A stretch of DNA of 64,000 nt from Streptomyces cinnabarinus (GCF_027270315.1 NZ_CP114413.1:8866001-8930000), one strand, 5' to 3'; positions 44,254 through 55,600 are shown, counted from the first letter of the stretch. Notes: generated by a model from the sequence alone, not told the origin. Numbers and translations are program-made.

Positions 44254-45888
44254 ATGGACGCCGCAGCCAAGAAGGCGTTGATTAAGAAGCTCGCGGTCCC
44301 CGCGAATTTTCACCGGAACTACGCAGCCGAGGGCCGCGCGTGGTTCGTTGATCGGCTGATCCGTAAAATGGAAGCCGAAACTCCGACGCCGACCGATGCC
44401 GCGATCACCAGCAAAGTGACGGACGTCGTCACTAAGAGCAAAGCGGTGGTGAAAGCCCAGCAGGACTACACCATCGGGGTGAAACTCGGTGCGTCGTTGG
44501 CGAAGATCCAGTCAGGGCGGCGGATCGAAATCCTGTACGGCATCATCGCGTCCAACCCGACGCTGATCGAACCGGCCAACCAGGACATGCTTCTCTGGAT
44601 CGCCCGCAGACGGCTGCGCGGCGTGACCCGCATGGACTTCTTCGTCAACCCCAACTCGCAGGGCTACTTCCGCTACCCCGACCGCTGCCCGTCGGCCGGG
44701 GGTGTCTGGCGGCTGAACACCGACGCCCAGCCCTTCTGGGAACGTCTCGGCGGATCCAACACCCCTCCGCCCGGCATCTACCACTTCCTGCTCAAGCGTC
44801 CGGCGAGCGGCGACCCCGACTATGTGCGGGCGATCTCCAAGGTCTTCACCGCCAAGGCGAACGCATGTGACGGCAACCTCGTCGACTGCGGTCTGGCCTG
44901 TGGTGCGGTGCTGCTGGACACGCTCGTCGAGGCGAAGGACGCGCCGAAGCTGCTGAAGAAGGTCGACTCGCGCGGACCGAGGAGTCTGGGCATCCACTCC
45001 ACCACCCGCGAGACGCCGGAGAGCATGATCCTGGACACCGGCGCCGAGGGCCTGTTCGAGCGCGTGCCGACGCTCGTCGGTGACCTCCAGGTCGGGGATC
45101 ACGCCTACATCTTCAATCACCCGCTCTACAAGGTGTTCAAGCCGACCGGATCGTGGACCGGTGAGCACAGCCTTGTGTACAGCTGCGGGGATCGCGGGGT
45201 TCGCTCCCGCAAGGGGATTTTCTTCGGCGGCCACGGGAAGGAAGGCACCGTCTACGACTTCTACGACGACTTCCTCGCGGAGTTGCAGACCCATCTGCAC
45301 CGCTCGTTCCGTATCGCGGCGATCTTCCTGAACTCCAAGAAGAACGGGAGCCCGGCGCCGTCGCTCTCGGACAGCACGACGCGCACGAAGCCGGACGGGA
45401 CCACGGTTCCGTTGGAATTGCATCAGTTCGATGTGGGATTCCGTTACCGGGACTTCCAGAAGGCTCCGGCGAAGGCGAATGCGCAGCCGGAGATCAGTGA
45501 GACGGGATTCGCCATCGTCTATTCACCCACCGAGAATTTCTTTTCTATCGCGAAGCAGCGCAGGATCATCGAGATCGTCAGCACGGGCGAGGTTCTCGAG
45601 CCCATCTCGTTCGAACGCCTGGGGACGAATCCGGGTGGCACCGCCCAGTTCGAGGCGACGGACTGGAAGCTCGTCTATCAGGACCGGTCCACGAACGCGG
45701 CCAAGCACTACGAGCTGTTCACACGGGTGAGGGGCAAGCTCACCTTCAAGCCGCTCACGATCGATGAGCTCTTCGAGTCGCCGTTCGCCAAGCCGAACCC
45801 CAAGAAGGAGGAGATCGTGACGACGCGCCCGAGGGCGGACGCCTCCGCCGCCTACCTGTCGTTCCTGCGGACCAACGGTGCCATGTAA
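44254..45888 (+). CDS. Unknown protein, possible papain-fold cysteine enzyme
   Basis: A 544-residue protein, first of the giant-protein operon. I cannot name a family. The centre has features of NlpC/papain-like or transglutaminase-type enzymes: a Cys in a helix-like segment (GNLVDCGLACGAVLLDTLVE, about 210-230), a GDHAYIFNHPLYKV strand, then a His in WTGEHSLVYS and a FFGGHGKEG loop. A cysteine hydrolase or acyl-transfer role is therefore possible. There is no signal peptide and no membrane helix. The start is uncertain: ATG 44254 or GTG 44224, neither with a clear ribosome site. Its stop TAA shares one base with the ATG of the next gene. Confidence 0.6.
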   Translation: MDAAAKKALIKKLAVPANFHRNYAAEGRAWFVDRLIRKMEAETPTPTDAAITSKVTDVVTKSKAVVKAQQDYTIGVKLGASLAKIQSGRRIEILYGIIASNPTLIEPANQDMLLWIARRRLRGVTRMDFFVNPNSQGYFRYPDRCPSAGGVWRLNTDAQPFWERLGGSNTPPPGIYHFLLKRPASGDPDYVRAISKVFTAKANACDGNLVDCGLACGAVLLDTLVEAKDAPKLLKKVDSRGPRSLGIHSTTRETPESMILDTGAEGLFERVPTLVGDLQVGDHAYIFNHPLYKVFKPTGSWTGEHSLVYSCGDRGVRSRKGIFFGGHGKEGTVYDFYDDFLAELQTHLHRSFRIAAIFLNSKKNGSPAPSLSDSTTRTKPDGTTVPLELHQFDVGFRYRDFQKAPAKANAQPEISETGFAIVYSPTENFFSIAKQRRIIEIVSTGEVLEPISFERLGTNPGGTAQFEATDWKLVYQDRSTNAAKHYELFTRVRGKLTFKPLTIDELFESPFAKPNPKKEEIVTTRPRADASAAYLSFLRTNGAM

Positions 45889-48800
45889 TGGATGACGACG
45901 CCTTCGCCCCGTATCTGGAACTGGTGACAAAGCTCGTCCTACCGCTGGTCGAGGCGGCGGACAGCCCCGAGCAGGCAGCGGCCTTCCTCGAAGAGCTCGG
46001 CTATCTCGCGCCGAGCGAGGTCACCGCCTTCACATCGTTCGGTGACGGCGTCGGCCGGCTCACCGACGGGATCGACCATCTGCTCGACGCCCTCGAGGAC
46101 GGTGACGCAGCGCTGACCGTCGTCGCGCTCGGCGAACTCCTCGCAGCAGGCTCACAGATCGCGAAGGCGGCCGGCGCCTTCAGCGCCGAGATCCAGGCGA
46201 ACTTCGCCGGCACGCCCCTGTTGGCGGACACCGACATCCTGGCGCAGATCGGCACCAGGATCGTCGACCACCTTGTCGCCCGGTTCGTGGAAGGAAGCTT
46301 CCCGACCCTGTACGCGGCCCTGCTGGCCGTCGGGATCATCGAACTCGAGGACAGGGACCCGGCGAATGCGCACGAGAGCCCGCATCGCCGCCGGAGCGTG
46401 CACTGGAACCGTCTGTCTCTTCTCTTCTCGGATCCGGTGCGAGCTCTCAAGGAGACGGTCTGCGAGCCGGACGAGTTCCTCTACGAGCGGTTCATGTTCT
46501 TCCTGCGCGTGCTCGCCGTCGGGATCGGCCTGCCCGCCACCTATGTCGTGCCCGACCCCGACCTGCTGGAGAAGCTCAACGACGGTCAGGACCTCACCAC
46601 GCAGGACTTCTTCGACGACCTCACGGCCCTGCGTTTCCCGCTCGTGCGCGACCCGAACGTCGATCTTGGCCTGGAGCTGTATCCCAGGATCGACCCCGCC
46701 ACCCACAAGCGGACCGGGCTGGGTGCCGCGATCCGCTTCGGCGGCGAGCTGAACATCCCGCTGGGGGACTCGTGGACGCTGTCGGTCACCAGCGCGGCGT
46801 CACTCGGCGGCAACCTTGGAGTGACCGTCGATGTCGACGGATCGCCGCGCTTCGTCGGGGGCGTCGTCGGGACCGGCGGCTCGTCGCCGCTCGACGCCGT
46901 GCAGTTCGGCCTGAAGCTGACCCTCAAACCGAGCGATCAGGCCGGTCCGGGCCCCGTCCTCGCGCTCGGGCTGCCGCTCGGCGCCACGCTCCAGCTCGGC
47001 TCGGCGGAGCTCAGTGTCGGCCTGGAGAAGCTCTCGGACGTCCGCTTCTTCGTCGAAACCGATGTGAAGGACGCCCTGTTCGTGTTCGGCACGGGCTCGG
47101 CGGACGGGTTCGTGTCGAAGGTGGTCGGCGGTGACGGCCTCCAGGCCGGGTTCTCTTTGGGGCTGGGACTGTCCAACGTCGGCGGCGTCTATTTCAAGGG
47201 CGCGTCCGGACTGGTCATCCGCCTGCCGTTGCACCTGACCCTGGGGCCGATCGACCTCAACCACCTCAGCCTGGAGGCCGAGTTCAAGCGTGACGGCCTG
47301 AACGTCAGCGCGGCGACGGGGCTCACCGCCCGGCTCGGGCCGCTGGCCGCCGCTGTCGAAGACGTCGGCGTGCGCGCCCTGTTGGCGTTCCCTCCGGCCC
47401 GAGACGGCAACCTCGGTCCTGTCGACCTGGCGTTCGCCTTCCAGCCGCCGAAGGGCGTCGGTCTGTCGCTCGACGTCGGCGTGGTGAGGGGCGGCGGCTA
47501 CCTCTTCATCGACCCCGACCGCGGTGAGTACGCCGGCGCCCTCGAACTGGCGCTCCTCGACGTGGTGACGATCAAGGCGATCGGCATCATCACCACCAAG
47601 CTGCCCGACGGCGGCAAGGGCTTCTCACTGCTGATCCTCATGTCCGTCGAGTTCGGCAGCGGGTTCCAACTCGGCCTCGGCTTCACCCTGTCAGCCGTCG
47701 GTGGTCTGATCGGCCTGAACCGGACGATGAACCTTCAGGCCCTGGCCGACGGTGTCCGCACCGGAGCCATCGAGTCGGTGATGTTCCCGCATGACATCAT
47801 CGCCAACGCCCCGAAGATCATCAGCGACCTGCGCACGTTCTTCCCGCAGCGACAGGGGACGTTCCTGATCGGCCCGATGGTCAAGATCGGCTGGGGCACC
47901 CCGACACTCGCCAGCATCTCGCTCGGGATCGTCATCGAGATCCCGGGCGACATCGCCATCGTCGGGATGGTCAGGATCGCCATCCCCGCGGACGACGTCG
48001 CGGTGATCGTGCTCCAGGTCAACTTCGTCGGGGCCGTCGAGTTCGACAAGAAGCGCGTGTGGTTCTTCGCCTCGCTGTTCGAGTCACGCATCGCGTTCCT
48101 GACCATCGACGGCGAGATGGGACTTCTGGTCGCCTTCGGCGCCGACGCCAACTTCGTCGTCAGCGTCGGCGGCTTCCACCCGCGGTTCGCGCCCCCTCCG
48201 CTGCCCTTCCCCAGCCCCCAGCGCATCGCGGTCAGCCTGCTGAACTCACCGATGGCGCGGGTGCGTATCGAGGGCTACTTCGCCGTCACCTCCAACACGG
48301 TGCAGTTCGGTGCGCAGGCGGAGGTCTTCTTCGGCGTCAGCGGCCTCAGCGTGCAGGGCCATGTGGCCTTCGACGCCCTGTTCCAGTTCTCACCCTTCTA
48401 CTTCGTCATCGACATCTCGGCCTCGTTCTCGGTGAAGGTCTTCGGGATCGGGCTGTTCTCGGTGCGCGTGAAGGGATTCCTGGACGGCCCGACCCCGTGG
48501 CACATGAAGGGGCACGGCTCGATCTCGCTGCTGTTCTGGGACATCGACGTCGACTTCGAGACCACCTGGGGCGAGCCCCGGCTCACCGAGATGCCCCCCG
48601 TCCCGATCAAGCCGATCATCACGGCGGAGTTCGGCAAGACCGAGAACTGGCGGGCGATCCCGCCGGCCGGGGTGAACCTGCTCGTGACACTGCGGAGCAT
48701 CCCGGAATCGGAGCCGGGACTCGTGCTCCACCCGGTCGGGGTGCTCCGCTTCTCCCAGCGGGCGTTGCCGCTGGGGCTGACGCTCGACCGGGTGGGCGCG

Positions 48801-49367
48801 CAGAAACCCAGCGACTACCACCGGCTGTCGATCGACGTATCGGGTGGAGCGCTGGACAGGAAGGGCGACGCCTTCGAGCAGTTCGCCCCGGCGCAGTTCC
48901 AGAACTTCTCCGACGCCGACAAGCTCTCCAAACCGGCCTTCGCGCCCGAGCGGTCGGGCATCGACCTGTCCGCCGCCGGCACCGAGGTTCGCTCGGCCGT
49001 CATGGTGCGCCGCGTCGTGCGGTACGAGGAGATTGTCATCGATACCCACTACAAACGGTTCGCCAGACGCTTCCGGGGGTTCTTCGGAGTGCTGTTCGAC
49101 TTCTTCCTGAACGGCGCCGCGGTGTCCAAGTGCGAGCTGTCACAGGCGGCGAAGGGCAGGCTGCAGCCCTTCACGGAGAAGATCGACGTCCAGGGTGAGA
49201 CGTACAGCGTCGTCAACCAGGCCGACAACACCGCGTTCAACGCCGACGCGGCGGTGTTCCCCAGCGAGGCCGGCGCGCGGGAGTACCTGAACAGCCAGGT
49301 GGCAGCCGATCCGTCGCTGGCCGACACCATCCATGTGATCCCGACCTTCGAGGTGGTACCGGCGTGA
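45888..49367 (+). CDS. DUF6603-like giant beta-rich protein
   Basis: An 1159-residue protein. Residues 1-180 are mainly helical; from about 200 to 920 there are dozens of short strands with alternating hydrophobic residues and frequent Gly. This includes the SISLGIVIEIPGDIAIVGMV region, which I associate with the DUF6603 family. No catalytic motif, signal peptide or membrane helix is evident. Such text predicts a long extended beta-sheet or groove, which could be structural or hold lipid; that is inference. The last 230 residues look like a separate domain. It starts one base inside the previous stop and overlaps the next gene by GTGA. Confidence 0.72.
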   Translation: MDDDAFAPYLELVTKLVLPLVEAADSPEQAAAFLEELGYLAPSEVTAFTSFGDGVGRLTDGIDHLLDALEDGDAALTVVALGELLAAGSQIAKAAGAFSAEIQANFAGTPLLADTDILAQIGTRIVDHLVARFVEGSFPTLYAALLAVGIIELEDRDPANAHESPHRRRSVHWNRLSLLFSDPVRALKETVCEPDEFLYERFMFFLRVLAVGIGLPATYVVPDPDLLEKLNDGQDLTTQDFFDDLTALRFPLVRDPNVDLGLELYPRIDPATHKRTGLGAAIRFGGELNIPLGDSWTLSVTSAASLGGNLGVTVDVDGSPRFVGGVVGTGGSSPLDAVQFGLKLTLKPSDQAGPGPVLALGLPLGATLQLGSAELSVGLEKLSDVRFFVETDVKDALFVFGTGSADGFVSKVVGGDGLQAGFSLGLGLSNVGGVYFKGASGLVIRLPLHLTLGPIDLNHLSLEAEFKRDGLNVSAATGLTARLGPLAAAVEDVGVRALLAFPPARDGNLGPVDLAFAFQPPKGVGLSLDVGVVRGGGYLFIDPDRGEYAGALELALLDVVTIKAIGIITTKLPDGGKGFSLLILMSVEFGSGFQLGLGFTLSAVGGLIGLNRTMNLQALADGVRTGAIESVMFPHDIIANAPKIISDLRTFFPQRQGTFLIGPMVKIGWGTPTLASISLGIVIEIPGDIAIVGMVRIAIPADDVAVIVLQVNFVGAVEFDKKRVWFFASLFESRIAFLTIDGEMGLLVAFGADANFVVSVGGFHPRFAPPPLPFPSPQRIAVSLLNSPMARVRIEGYFAVTSNTVQFGAQAEVFFGVSGLSVQGHVAFDALFQFSPFYFVIDISASFSVKVFGIGLFSVRVKGFLDGPTPWHMKGHGSISLLFWDIDVDFETTWGEPRLTEMPPVPIKPIITAEFGKTENWRAIPPAGVNLLVTLRSIPESEPGLVLHPVGVLRFSQRALPLGLTLDRVGAQKPSDYHRLSIDVSGGALDRKGDAFEQFAPAQFQNFSDADKLSKPAFAPERSGIDLSAAGTEVRSAVMVRRVVRYEEIVIDTHYKRFARRFRGFFGVLFDFFLNGAAVSKCELSQAAKGRLQPFTEKIDVQGETYSVVNQADNTAFNADAAVFPSEAGAREYLNSQVAADPSLADTIHVIPTFEVVPA

Positions 49368-52300
49368 CGTCGCCACTGGGAACGTACTCGTTCCTCCCCT
49401 GGTTGCGCCTGGGCCTGGCCAACGAGATCCAGGCCCTCGACTTCGACCCCGCCGTCAAGGTCCGCGCCAAGGTCAACGTGAGACTGGACGTGAAGGGCGA
49501 CAAGGTCACCGGTGGTACGGAGACCGTCGCCACCCTCGACCAGCCCGTGGCGCTGTTCGGGCCCGGTGACATCGTGGGCGTCGACCAACGCGCCATCTTC
49601 CGGGTCGAGCCGCGCGACTGGGTCACCAACTTCGAACCGAACTACCTCGCGGCCATGGAGTTCTACGACGAGGACCTGCCGTGGCGGTACACGCCCGCGG
49701 CGCCGGACGCCGCCACCGGCCGGCTGCGCCCGTGGCTGGCGCTGATCGTGCTGGAGGAAGGGGAGTTCGACGACGGACCCGACGTCAAGGACCGTCCGCT
49801 GCCCTACGTCACCGTGTCGACCCTGGCGCCGTTTCCCAAGGCCGACGAGTTGTGGGCGTGGGCTCATGTGCACGTCAACCGCAGCCTGGCGGCCGACGAC
49901 ACCGAGTTCGTGTCGAGGAACATGGCGGCGGTCATGCCCAGGTTCCTCGACGTGCTGAACGAGAACCCGGACCTGGCCTACTCGCGCATCGTGTGCCCGC
50001 GGCACCTCGAAGCCAACAAGGCCTACCACGCCTTCCTGATGCCCACCTTCGAGACGGGCCGGCGCGCCGGACTCAACCTCGACCTCGCCGACGTCGAGGC
50101 GACCAAATCGGCGTGGGATCCGACCGCCCGCCCCGAGGGCCAGTCGTTTCCCTACTACTACCGCTGGTTCTTCCGCACCGGCGACACCGGGGACTTCGAA
50201 GCCCTCGTACGGCTGCTGCAGCCCAAGCCCGTCGATCCGCGCGTCGGATTCCGCGAGATGGACCTGCTCGACCCCGGATCGGGCGTGCCCCGGCTCGACA
50301 AACCGGAGTTGGGCGGCATCCTCAAGCTCGGCGGCGCCCTGCAACCACCCGACCCCGTGCCGCCCACGCCACCCGACCCGCACGAGACGTGGGACACGCC
50401 GTTCCCACGCCCGCTCCAGACCGAACTCGCCCGGCTGATCAACCTCCCCGACCGCTACCGGGCCGAGGGCGAGCCCGACCCCGTCATCACCCCACCGCTG
50501 TACGGCACTTGGCACGCCATGACCAAGCGGGTGCTCGACCAGCGCGACGGCACCCCGATCACACCGGCCGAGACCTGGGTGCAGCGCCTCAACCTCGACC
50601 CACGGTTCCGCGCCGCCGCCGGCATCGGCACCCGAGTGATCCAGGACCAGCAAGAGAAGCTGATGGACGCCGCCTGGGAGCAGATCGGGAACGTGCTCGA
50701 GGCGCAACGCCGCATCCGGCTCGGACAGTTCGGCCTGCTGGTGTCGGGCATGTGGTACGACCGCCACCTCGTGCCCGCCGTCGGCGTCAGCCGCCAACAG
50801 GGCCTGCTGCTCATGGCGCCGCTCAACAAGCGGATCGTCCACGACGGCGCCACTCTGCACCATGCCTACGCCCAGAGCCTCGTCCAGCCGACCATGACCT
50901 CGACCGCGATGCGGCGCGTCGTGCGCCCGCGGGGACGACTGGTCCGATCGCTGCCGTTCGACGCCACCCTCATTCCGGGCCGGCTGATCGACCGGGTGAA
51001 CCGGGGGGAGGTGTCAGCGGCACCGCCCAAGACCGCACCGCCGGGTGTCGTCACCAGCGGCGAGCTCGCCGAGCAGTGGCTGCCCCAGGGCGTGCCCGCG
51101 TTCGGCCTCGCCTGGTTGAGGCGGTTCGCGTTCCTGCCGCTCCTCGTGCTCCTGGCCGCCGTGGCCCTGGCACTCGTGCTGCTGTTGCTGCTGTTCCCGG
51201 TGGGCGTGGTGCCGGCCGTAGTGCTGGTTGCCATCGGCCTGTTCCTCCACCGCCGGCTCGGCCGCTGGCGGCAGGCCGTCCTGGCGGCGGAGCTGCTGGG
51301 GGAGGACCAGACCCCCGAGTCCGTCGACCGGCTCCCCGGCGCCCCCGACTTCGTCATCACGGAGCCGGGCTCCGGCTTCGTGCCGCACACCGGTGCCGCC
51401 GACAGCGTGGAGGCGGCCCGCTTCAAGACAGCGCTCCGGGACACGTTCGAGGGCCGCCGACTCAGCGACGCCGCCGGCCGGCCCCCCGTACGCGGCTCGC
51501 TCGACCTGGGTGCCAAGGCCGACGCCGGGCTGGACGCCATCCGCCCCTCGCGCACCATCCCGCGGCGCGTGATGGCCGGGATCTTCGTCCCACCCCGCAT
51601 CCAGGACGACCTGGTGACACCGCCATCGGCGGCGTTCGTGGAACCGATGGCCTATCCCGTCATCGACGTGCCCATGTACGAGCCCTTGAAGGCCCTTTCG
51701 TCGGAACTGTTCCTCCCCAACATCAATCTGATCGAGCCGAACAGCGTCACCCTGCTGCAGACCAACCAGCGCTTCATCGAGTCGTACATGGTCGGCCTCA
51801 ACCACGAGTTCGCACGCGAGCTGCTGTGGCGCGAGTACCCGACCGACCAGCGCGGATCGACCTTCCGGCAGTTCTGGGACGTCCGCGGGTTCTTCAACGC
51901 CGACAGCCTCGACGACGAGACCTTGAAGGAGAAGCTGCGCGACATTCCGCCGCTGCACACGTGGGCGCCCGACAGCGAACTGGGCGACCACGACAACCGC
52001 GAGGCGCCGGGCGAGAAGGAGGACGAGCTGGTGCTCGCCATTCGCGGCGAGCTGCTCAAGCGCTATCCCAACGCCGTCATCTACGCCCATCGGGCCTGCT
52101 GGCAGCGGAAGACGGTGACGGCGTCCGACGAGGACCTGGAGCCGTGCCGCCGATCGGGTGCCATCGACAACACCGTCGAGCGCCGCCTGGTCTCATTGAC
52201 GCCCGAGGAGGAACTCAGCCCGCCCAAGAGCAAGGTGCTGACCCCCCTCTACGAGGCCAAGGTCGACCCCGACATCTACTTCTTCGGCTTCGACCTCACG

Positions 52301-52681
52301 GTCGACGAGGCCAAGGGCGAGGACGGCTTGGACCCCGAGGACGATCCCGGGTGGTTCTTCGTCATCAAGGAACGTCCCGGCGAGCCGCGCTTCGGCCTGG
52401 ACGAGGACCTTCAGGAACCGGTCCAGGTGTGGAACGACCTGTCCTGGCCGAAGATCAACGTCGCCGACGGCCGGTGCATCGACATCGCGGCGGCACCGGC
52501 CACGCTGGCGGTGACCAGCCCCGGAACCGACGACGAGAAGTTCCCGCAGTTCGAGGACGACGCTCACGTGCAGTGGAGCCGGGCCGGCATGACATCCGCC
52601 GAGCTGGCCTACGTGCTGTTCCAGGCACCGGTTCTGGTCGCCTTCCACGCCTCCGAGATGCTCCCCGGAGGTAGGGCATGA
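49364..52681 (+). CDS. Unknown 1105-residue protein with central membrane hairpin
   Basis: Third gene of the operon, starting with GTG inside the previous stop. No named domain is recognised. Two soluble halves flank a very hydrophobic stretch at about residues 588-632 (FLPLLVLLAAVALALVLLLL, then VVPAVVLVAIGLFLHRRLGR) that should form two membrane helices, so both halves would lie on the same side. The second half contains a conserved-looking block (SFIESYMVGLNHEFARELLW type, about 805-830) followed by YPTDQRGSTFRQFWD. Without a signal peptide the hairpin may be the membrane anchor for the whole complex (inference). The gene overlaps the next by ATGA. Confidence 0.65.
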   Translation: MTSPLGTYSFLPWLRLGLANEIQALDFDPAVKVRAKVNVRLDVKGDKVTGGTETVATLDQPVALFGPGDIVGVDQRAIFRVEPRDWVTNFEPNYLAAMEFYDEDLPWRYTPAAPDAATGRLRPWLALIVLEEGEFDDGPDVKDRPLPYVTVSTLAPFPKADELWAWAHVHVNRSLAADDTEFVSRNMAAVMPRFLDVLNENPDLAYSRIVCPRHLEANKAYHAFLMPTFETGRRAGLNLDLADVEATKSAWDPTARPEGQSFPYYYRWFFRTGDTGDFEALVRLLQPKPVDPRVGFREMDLLDPGSGVPRLDKPELGGILKLGGALQPPDPVPPTPPDPHETWDTPFPRPLQTELARLINLPDRYRAEGEPDPVITPPLYGTWHAMTKRVLDQRDGTPITPAETWVQRLNLDPRFRAAAGIGTRVIQDQQEKLMDAAWEQIGNVLEAQRRIRLGQFGLLVSGMWYDRHLVPAVGVSRQQGLLLMAPLNKRIVHDGATLHHAYAQSLVQPTMTSTAMRRVVRPRGRLVRSLPFDATLIPGRLIDRVNRGEVSAAPPKTAPPGVVTSGELAEQWLPQGVPAFGLAWLRRFAFLPLLVLLAAVALALVLLLLLFPVGVVPAVVLVAIGLFLHRRLGRWRQAVLAAELLGEDQTPESVDRLPGAPDFVITEPGSGFVPHTGAADSVEAARFKTALRDTFEGRRLSDAAGRPPVRGSLDLGAKADAGLDAIRPSRTIPRRVMAGIFVPPRIQDDLVTPPSAAFVEPMAYPVIDVPMYEPLKALSSELFLPNINLIEPNSVTLLQTNQRFIESYMVGLNHEFARELLWREYPTDQRGSTFRQFWDVRGFFNADSLDDETLKEKLRDIPPLHTWAPDSELGDHDNREAPGEKEDELVLAIRGELLKRYPNAVIYAHRACWQRKTVTASDEDLEPCRRSGAIDNTVERRLVSLTPEEELSPPKSKVLTPLYEAKVDPDIYFFGFDLTVDEAKGEDGLDPEDDPGWFFVIKERPGEPRFGLDEDLQEPVQVWNDLSWPKINVADGRCIDIAAAPATLAVTSPGTDDEKFPQFEDDAHVQWSRAGMTSAELAYVLFQAPVLVAFHASEMLPGGRA

Positions 52682-55600
52682 GCACCTTCGACACTCTCCG
52701 CGAACAGCTGCGCCGGGCCCGGCAGTCACGCGACGGCGCCGATGCCGCCATCGAGGCGACCGGCGAGCAGATGAAGCGGCTGGCCCTGCGGGACGCACAG
52801 TTGCGGCGCGTCTTCGACGCCGACGATCCACAGCACAGCGCGGCCCGGGAGGCGCTGGGCAGGGAGCGGGCACGCCTCGACGCGGAGCTGGAGCGGCTGC
52901 GCGGTGAGCGGGCGGTGGCCGTCGCGGCCGAGCGGGAACTGGCCGAAGAGTTCGCCGTGTTCAGCGACCCGGTGACCGGCATCGGGCGGCTCGACGACTC
53001 GATCCCGATCCTGCTGATGCCGGTGCGGCTGGAGACGAGGTTCAGGAGGTCGGCCCCCGAGCCCGGCGCCGAACCCCGCGACGAGCTACTGGTGCGCGTC
53101 TACCCGGACGACTGCTGGATCGACACCTTCGATCCGGCCCTCACCACTTCGGAGTTCGAGGACGCCGGACGCTACTGGACCGCGATCTGGCAGGCGGGCG
53201 GAATCGAGGACCACGAGCGGGGCGCATGGCGGGCCCTGGCCTCGGCCCACGGATCGGGCCGGTCCGCCTGGATCGTGCGGCAGTACCGACCCGTCAACCT
53301 CCCTGCCAAACCCGCCAAGGCGAGCCCGCAGGACGTGATCCTCACCATCGTGGTGGACACGGCGCTGCCAGGAACCGAGCCGGACGCCGTCGCCGCGTAC
53401 TGGACAGCCGTATGGCGGGCCGACGGCGAAGCCGCCGCCACGGCCGCCGCCCGCACCACACTGGTCGCGGCGGTCGGCGCCGCTCGTGCCGAGCACCTCG
53501 TGGCGACGACGGCGCCCGCCAACCTCGACGCTCCGCCGGCGGCGGGTTTCAGCAAACCCGATGTCACCGTCTCCGTCGCCTACCTGGAACTTCCTGCCGC
53601 CGACACGAAGCAGACGGCATGGGCCAGGCCCCCACGCGCGGACATCCTGCCCGACCGCTTCGTCTTCGTCGGCTACGACAGCGTCGGCGACGCCACTCCT
53701 TCCGTGGTCGTGGGCCGACCGGTCCCCTCCCCGTTGATCCTCGGGCCCGACCCCGGCGCCGCAGAGGCCGACCAGCTCCGCCTCGACGAGGACGGCAACC
53801 TCGTCATTCCCGACGAACTGCGGTGGATGGCCGACTTCGAGGAGGCCGTGTCCGTGGGCATGGGGATCGTCGTCGACCTCACGCCCGTCCAGGCGCGGCG
53901 CGGCTTCGACCGGGTGCTGGTGGTGGGACTGCGGATCAACGCCGACGAGAACGCGGCCAAGGCCGAGCTCGAAGAACTCCTTCGGCACCACTCCTACCGC
54001 CGCACCGGGTTGGCGGTCGTGCCCCAAGGCACGCCGACCAACAACACCGAGGACGTCGGTTCCGGACGCCCCCTCGACGATCCCGACGACGCCTTCGACG
54101 ACCTGAAACAGCCGCTGTTCCCACACGCCAGGGACTGGCTGGACAAGAGCGACGGACAGTGGCTGGCCGAGCATCTGGGCATCGACCCGGCCGTGTTCGC
54201 CCATACGCACGCGGCAGGCGGGCGCGACCAAGCGGCGGCCCGCGCCATGAACACGGCACTGTGGCCGGCGACCCTCGGCTACTGGATGGAGACGATGCTG
54301 GCTCCCGTCTTCAGCGACGACGCGATCGAGGCGACCCGCGCGTTCTTCACCCGCTACGTCATCGCCGGCGGTGCCTGCCCGTCGATCCGGATCGGCGAGC
54401 AGCCCTACGGCATCCTGCCGACGACCGCGATCTCCCGCATGGCGTGGTTCGACCGCCCTGGCGGGATCGGCGTCACGGGGGCGGGTACGGGTGGTCCGAC
54501 GGCCGACTACCTCCGGCGCCTGTACCCGGTCCTGCTCGGTATCGACCAGGACATCCGGACGAAGGTGGCCGATGTGGCCCACGTGGGCGGCAGCGGCGAC
54601 CCCCACGCGATCCTGCTCGACATCCTCGGTCTGCACTCCGGCTCCGTCGAGTGGGCGCAGCGGTACGCGGAGAGCCTGAAGACGCTGTTCAACCGGCTCA
54701 ACCTGCTGGGCCTCGGAGACTTCGCCGGCACCCTCCTCACCCGTCTCGAACGCGTGGCAGCCCGGCAGAAACTCGGCTCGCTCGGCTATGCCGGCGAGAA
54801 GGACCCGCCGATCCTCGACCTCTCGTTCTCCGGACGTCACAACGTCCTCAAGGGCGGCGTGGTCGACGACCGGCCCCTGTCCGAGACGGCCCCGATCCGC
54901 TCCTACACCGCCGACGGCGCCAACTACGTGCGCTGGCTGATCGACGCTGCCCGAACCTCGCACGATGCCCTGTACCAGGAGCGGGGCTTCGCCGGGGAGC
55001 AACAGCCCACGGCGATCATGTACCTGCTGCTCCGCCACGCACTGCAACTCGGCTACTCCGATGCCGGCATCCGGTTGTTCGAGTCGGCCGGGATCTACTC
55101 GCCCGAGAAGGTGCGGGCGGCCCGCAGCGACGACCCGTTCCTGCACATCCGGGACAACCGGCTCGACAGCGAAAGCCGCTACTTCCCCCTGTACACCGCG
55201 GCGCCCGCCATCACCGGCCATGCCGTCCAGCCGGTGCACGAGTACATCGCCGCCGGCCTCCCCACCGTGCTGTCCTCCTCCCACCTCCATGAGCAACTCA
55301 AGGCCCTGGAACGCCTGGAGGACCGACCGACGGCACAGCTCGAGCGCGTGTTCGCCGACCACGTCGACTGCTGCGGCTACCGGCTCGACGCCTGGCTGCT
55401 CGGCATCGTCAACGCACAGCTGGCTGCCATGCGCAACCTGCGGGACGGCTCGGAGGAACCGGCCCGCGAGGGCATCCATCTCGGTGGCTACGCCTGGCTC
55501 GAACCACTGCGGCCCGAAGGGAAGGTGCTGGAACCGGTCGAGCTGACCGACGACGACCTGAGCAAGGCCTTCGCCGGCACCCCGGCTCTCGTCCGCGACA

